This document shows positions 62,801 to 64,000 of a stretch of DNA of 64,000 bases, in pieces. The position numbers and the translations under genes are program-made. Within the stretch, counting starts at the first letter, position 1, and the number at the start of each line of letters is the position of its first letter. The DNA comes from Ptiloglossa arizonensis (Eukaryota > Arthropoda > Insecta > Hymenoptera > Colletidae): NCBI RefSeq assembly GCF_051014685.1, contig NW_027478523.1, positions 496,001 to 560,000 of the forward strand, written 5' to 3'. The notes beneath the pieces were generated by a model that was not told the DNA's origin, did no database searches, and was given only the letters and a program-made list of their open reading frames with translations.

Positions 62801-64000
62801 CGAAAAGTACGCACACCGTTGTAATCGGGCGAGTTTCTACTTTCAGATGCAACAGAAATTTTGCGGATTGGTCAATCCGTTCGCGAGATGTGGCAGTTTG
62901 GAGGTAAGAAACGCTTGAGAAACTCAAAATTTTCGCAGTTCTGATGCTCGAAACGAATAAGTAGAACGGCCTAGGCGAAAAGTACACATACCGATGTAAT
63001 CGGGCGAGCTTCTACTATCAGATGCGACAGAAATTTTGCGGATTGGTTGATCCGTTCGCGAGATATGGCAGTTTGGAAGTAAGAAACGCTTGAGAAGCTC
63101 AAAATTTTCGCAGTTCTGATGCTCGAAACGAATGAATAGAACGGCCTAGGGGAGAAGTACGCATACCGTTGTAATCGGGCGAGTTTCTACTTTCAGATGC
63201 AACAGAAATTATGCGGATTGGTCAATCCGTTCGCGAGATATGGCCGTTTGGAAGTAAGAAACGCTTGTGAAACTCAAAATTTTCGCAGTTCTGATGCTCG
63301 AAACGAATAACTAGAACGGCCTAGCGGAGAAGTACGCATACCGTTGTAATCGGGCGAGTTTCTACTTTCAGATGCAACAGAAATTATGCGGATTGGTCAA
63401 TCCGTTCGCGAGATATGGCAGTTTGGAGGTAAGAAACGCTTGAGAAACTCAAAATTTGCGCAGTTCTGATGCATGAAACGAATAACTAGGACGGCCTAGG
63501 GGAAAAGTGCGCATACCGTTGTAATCGGGCGAGTTTCTACTTTCAAATGCAATAGAAATCATGCGGATTGGTCAATCCGTTCGAGAGATATGGCAGTTTG
63601 GATGTAAGAAACGCTTGAGAAACTCAAAATTTTCGCAGTTCTGATGCTCGAAACGAATAACTGGAACGGCCTAGGGGAAAACTACACATACCGTTGTAAT
63701 CGGGCGAGTTTCTACTTTCAGATGCAACAGAAATTTTGCGGATTGGTCAATCCGTTCGCGAGATATGGCAGTTTGGATGTAAGAAACGCTTGAGAAACTC
63801 AAAATTTTCGCAGTTCTGATGCTCGAAACGAATAACTAGAACGGCCTAGGGAAAAAGTACGCATACCGTTGTAATCGGGCGAGTTTCTACTTTCAGAAGC
63901 AACAGAAATTTTGCGGATTGATCAATCCGTTCGCGAGATGTGGCAGTTTGGAGGTAAGAAACGCTTGAGAAACTCAATATTTTCGCAGTTCTGATGCTCG
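59846..64000 (+). repeat. Array domain 11: right-edge mosaic
   Basis: Irregular order of known monomer types. It contains the distant duplication 60896-61735, a series from 61771 resembling 49521 and 55296 (GGTCTATCC, GTAGTCGGG, GATGTGG), parts of the five-monomer cassette from 62446 to 63345 interrupted at 62796 by a GATGTGG monomer, and an AAATGCAATAG/TTCGAGAG series from 63521 like the start of the 8-monomer HOR. The last monomer starts at 63871 and is cut by the window edge after 130 bases. No gene is visible. Confidence 0.8.
60896..61735 (+). repeat. Distant duplication, copy 2 (GCGTGATG block)
   Basis: It matches 53721-54560 over nearly five monomers with shared rare markers TTCGCGTGATG and GCTTCAGAAACTC. 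Private changes include GCGCATGCCG at 61239 and ACAGAGATT near 61456. About 6.3 kb of differently organised array separates the copies. Confidence 0.85.

Larger units (their letters stand above)
1..64000 (+). repeat. 175-bp tandem satellite array spanning the whole window
   Basis: A 175-bp monomer repeats head to tail, always in the same orientation, with no spacer, inversion, transposon or unique sequence. Monomer starts (GTAATCGGGC or a variant) fall at 1, 176, 351 and so on in exact 175-bp register up to 30276. Net shifts of -2 bp (within 30285-30672) and three single -1 steps (about 36820, 37869, 38419) leave the register 5 bp early to the right edge. This gives 365 full monomers and 130 bases of the next; the array continues past both edges. 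Variants differ mainly by substitutions at recurring positions. Length, homogeneity and HOR structure fit centromeric or pericentromeric satellite DNA of a eukaryote. That location is inferred; the sequence alone cannot prove it. I do not recognise the family. Confidence 0.98.

Noticed and set aside
1..64000. CRISPR array or bacterial repeat locus
   Set aside because: The repeats are contiguous, with no unique spacers, no cas genes and a unit of 175 bp; a prokaryotic origin is very unlikely.
1..64000. Transposable element, viral or host gene fragment inside the array
   Set aside because: Every line keeps the 175-bp register apart from nine single-base indels, so there is no room for an insertion. 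No LTR, poly-A tail, target-site duplication or unrelated segment was seen.
1..64000. Assigning the satellite to a named family or species
   Set aside because: Monomer length alone fits many plant, insect and other satellites, and I do not recognise the sequence; naming a taxon would be a guess.

Overview
The whole 64-kb window is one uninterrupted tandem satellite array. A single repeat family with a 175-bp monomer (about 45% G+C, 13 CpGs in the reference copy) runs head to tail in one orientation from base 1 to base 64000: 365 complete monomers plus a 130-base partial copy at the right edge. I found no gene, RNA gene, transposon, promoter-like island or unique sequence. A near-nucleosomal monomer, tens of kilobases of homogeneous array and higher-order structure are typical of centromeric or pericentromeric satellite DNA in a nuclear eukaryotic genome, probably from a long-read assembly. 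I do not recognise the family and cannot name the organism; plant and invertebrate are both possible.

Layout. The array is a mosaic of local higher-order repeats (HORs) built from a limited set of monomer variants, and the repeat period changes along it. Bases 1-15400: nested duplications at spacings of 23, 10, 20 and 25 monomers. 15401-22925: a mixed block with an 11-monomer HOR. 22926-31498: a 19-monomer-spaced duplication, a 3-monomer duplication and an 11-monomer duplication, whose second copy carries a tight cluster of single-base indels. 31499-37971: variable monomers with no dominant period. 37972-42870: a 9-monomer (1575-bp) HOR. 42871-45495: a 5-monomer (875-bp) HOR in three copies. 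45496-49170: a shared cassette, then an 8-monomer HOR. 49171-53370: an 11-monomer (1925-bp) unit in two almost identical copies. 53371-64000: short HORs of 2, 3 and 5 monomers, and cassettes shared with places up to 17 kb away.

The monomer has three features that could matter for chromatin: a 17-bp site across the monomer junction that resembles the mammalian CENP-B box (12 of 17 positions, 7 of the 9 core positions); a strong dyad that in one variant class is a perfect 16-bp palindrome; and a second short hairpin-forming dyad. Length is strictly kept: I found only nine indels, all single-base, six of them within about 390 bp. Open reading frames of 63-101 codons exist, mostly on the minus strand, but they are by-products of the repeat and are not annotated as genes. 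All monomer, variant and spacing statements come from reading by eye; no alignment program was run.
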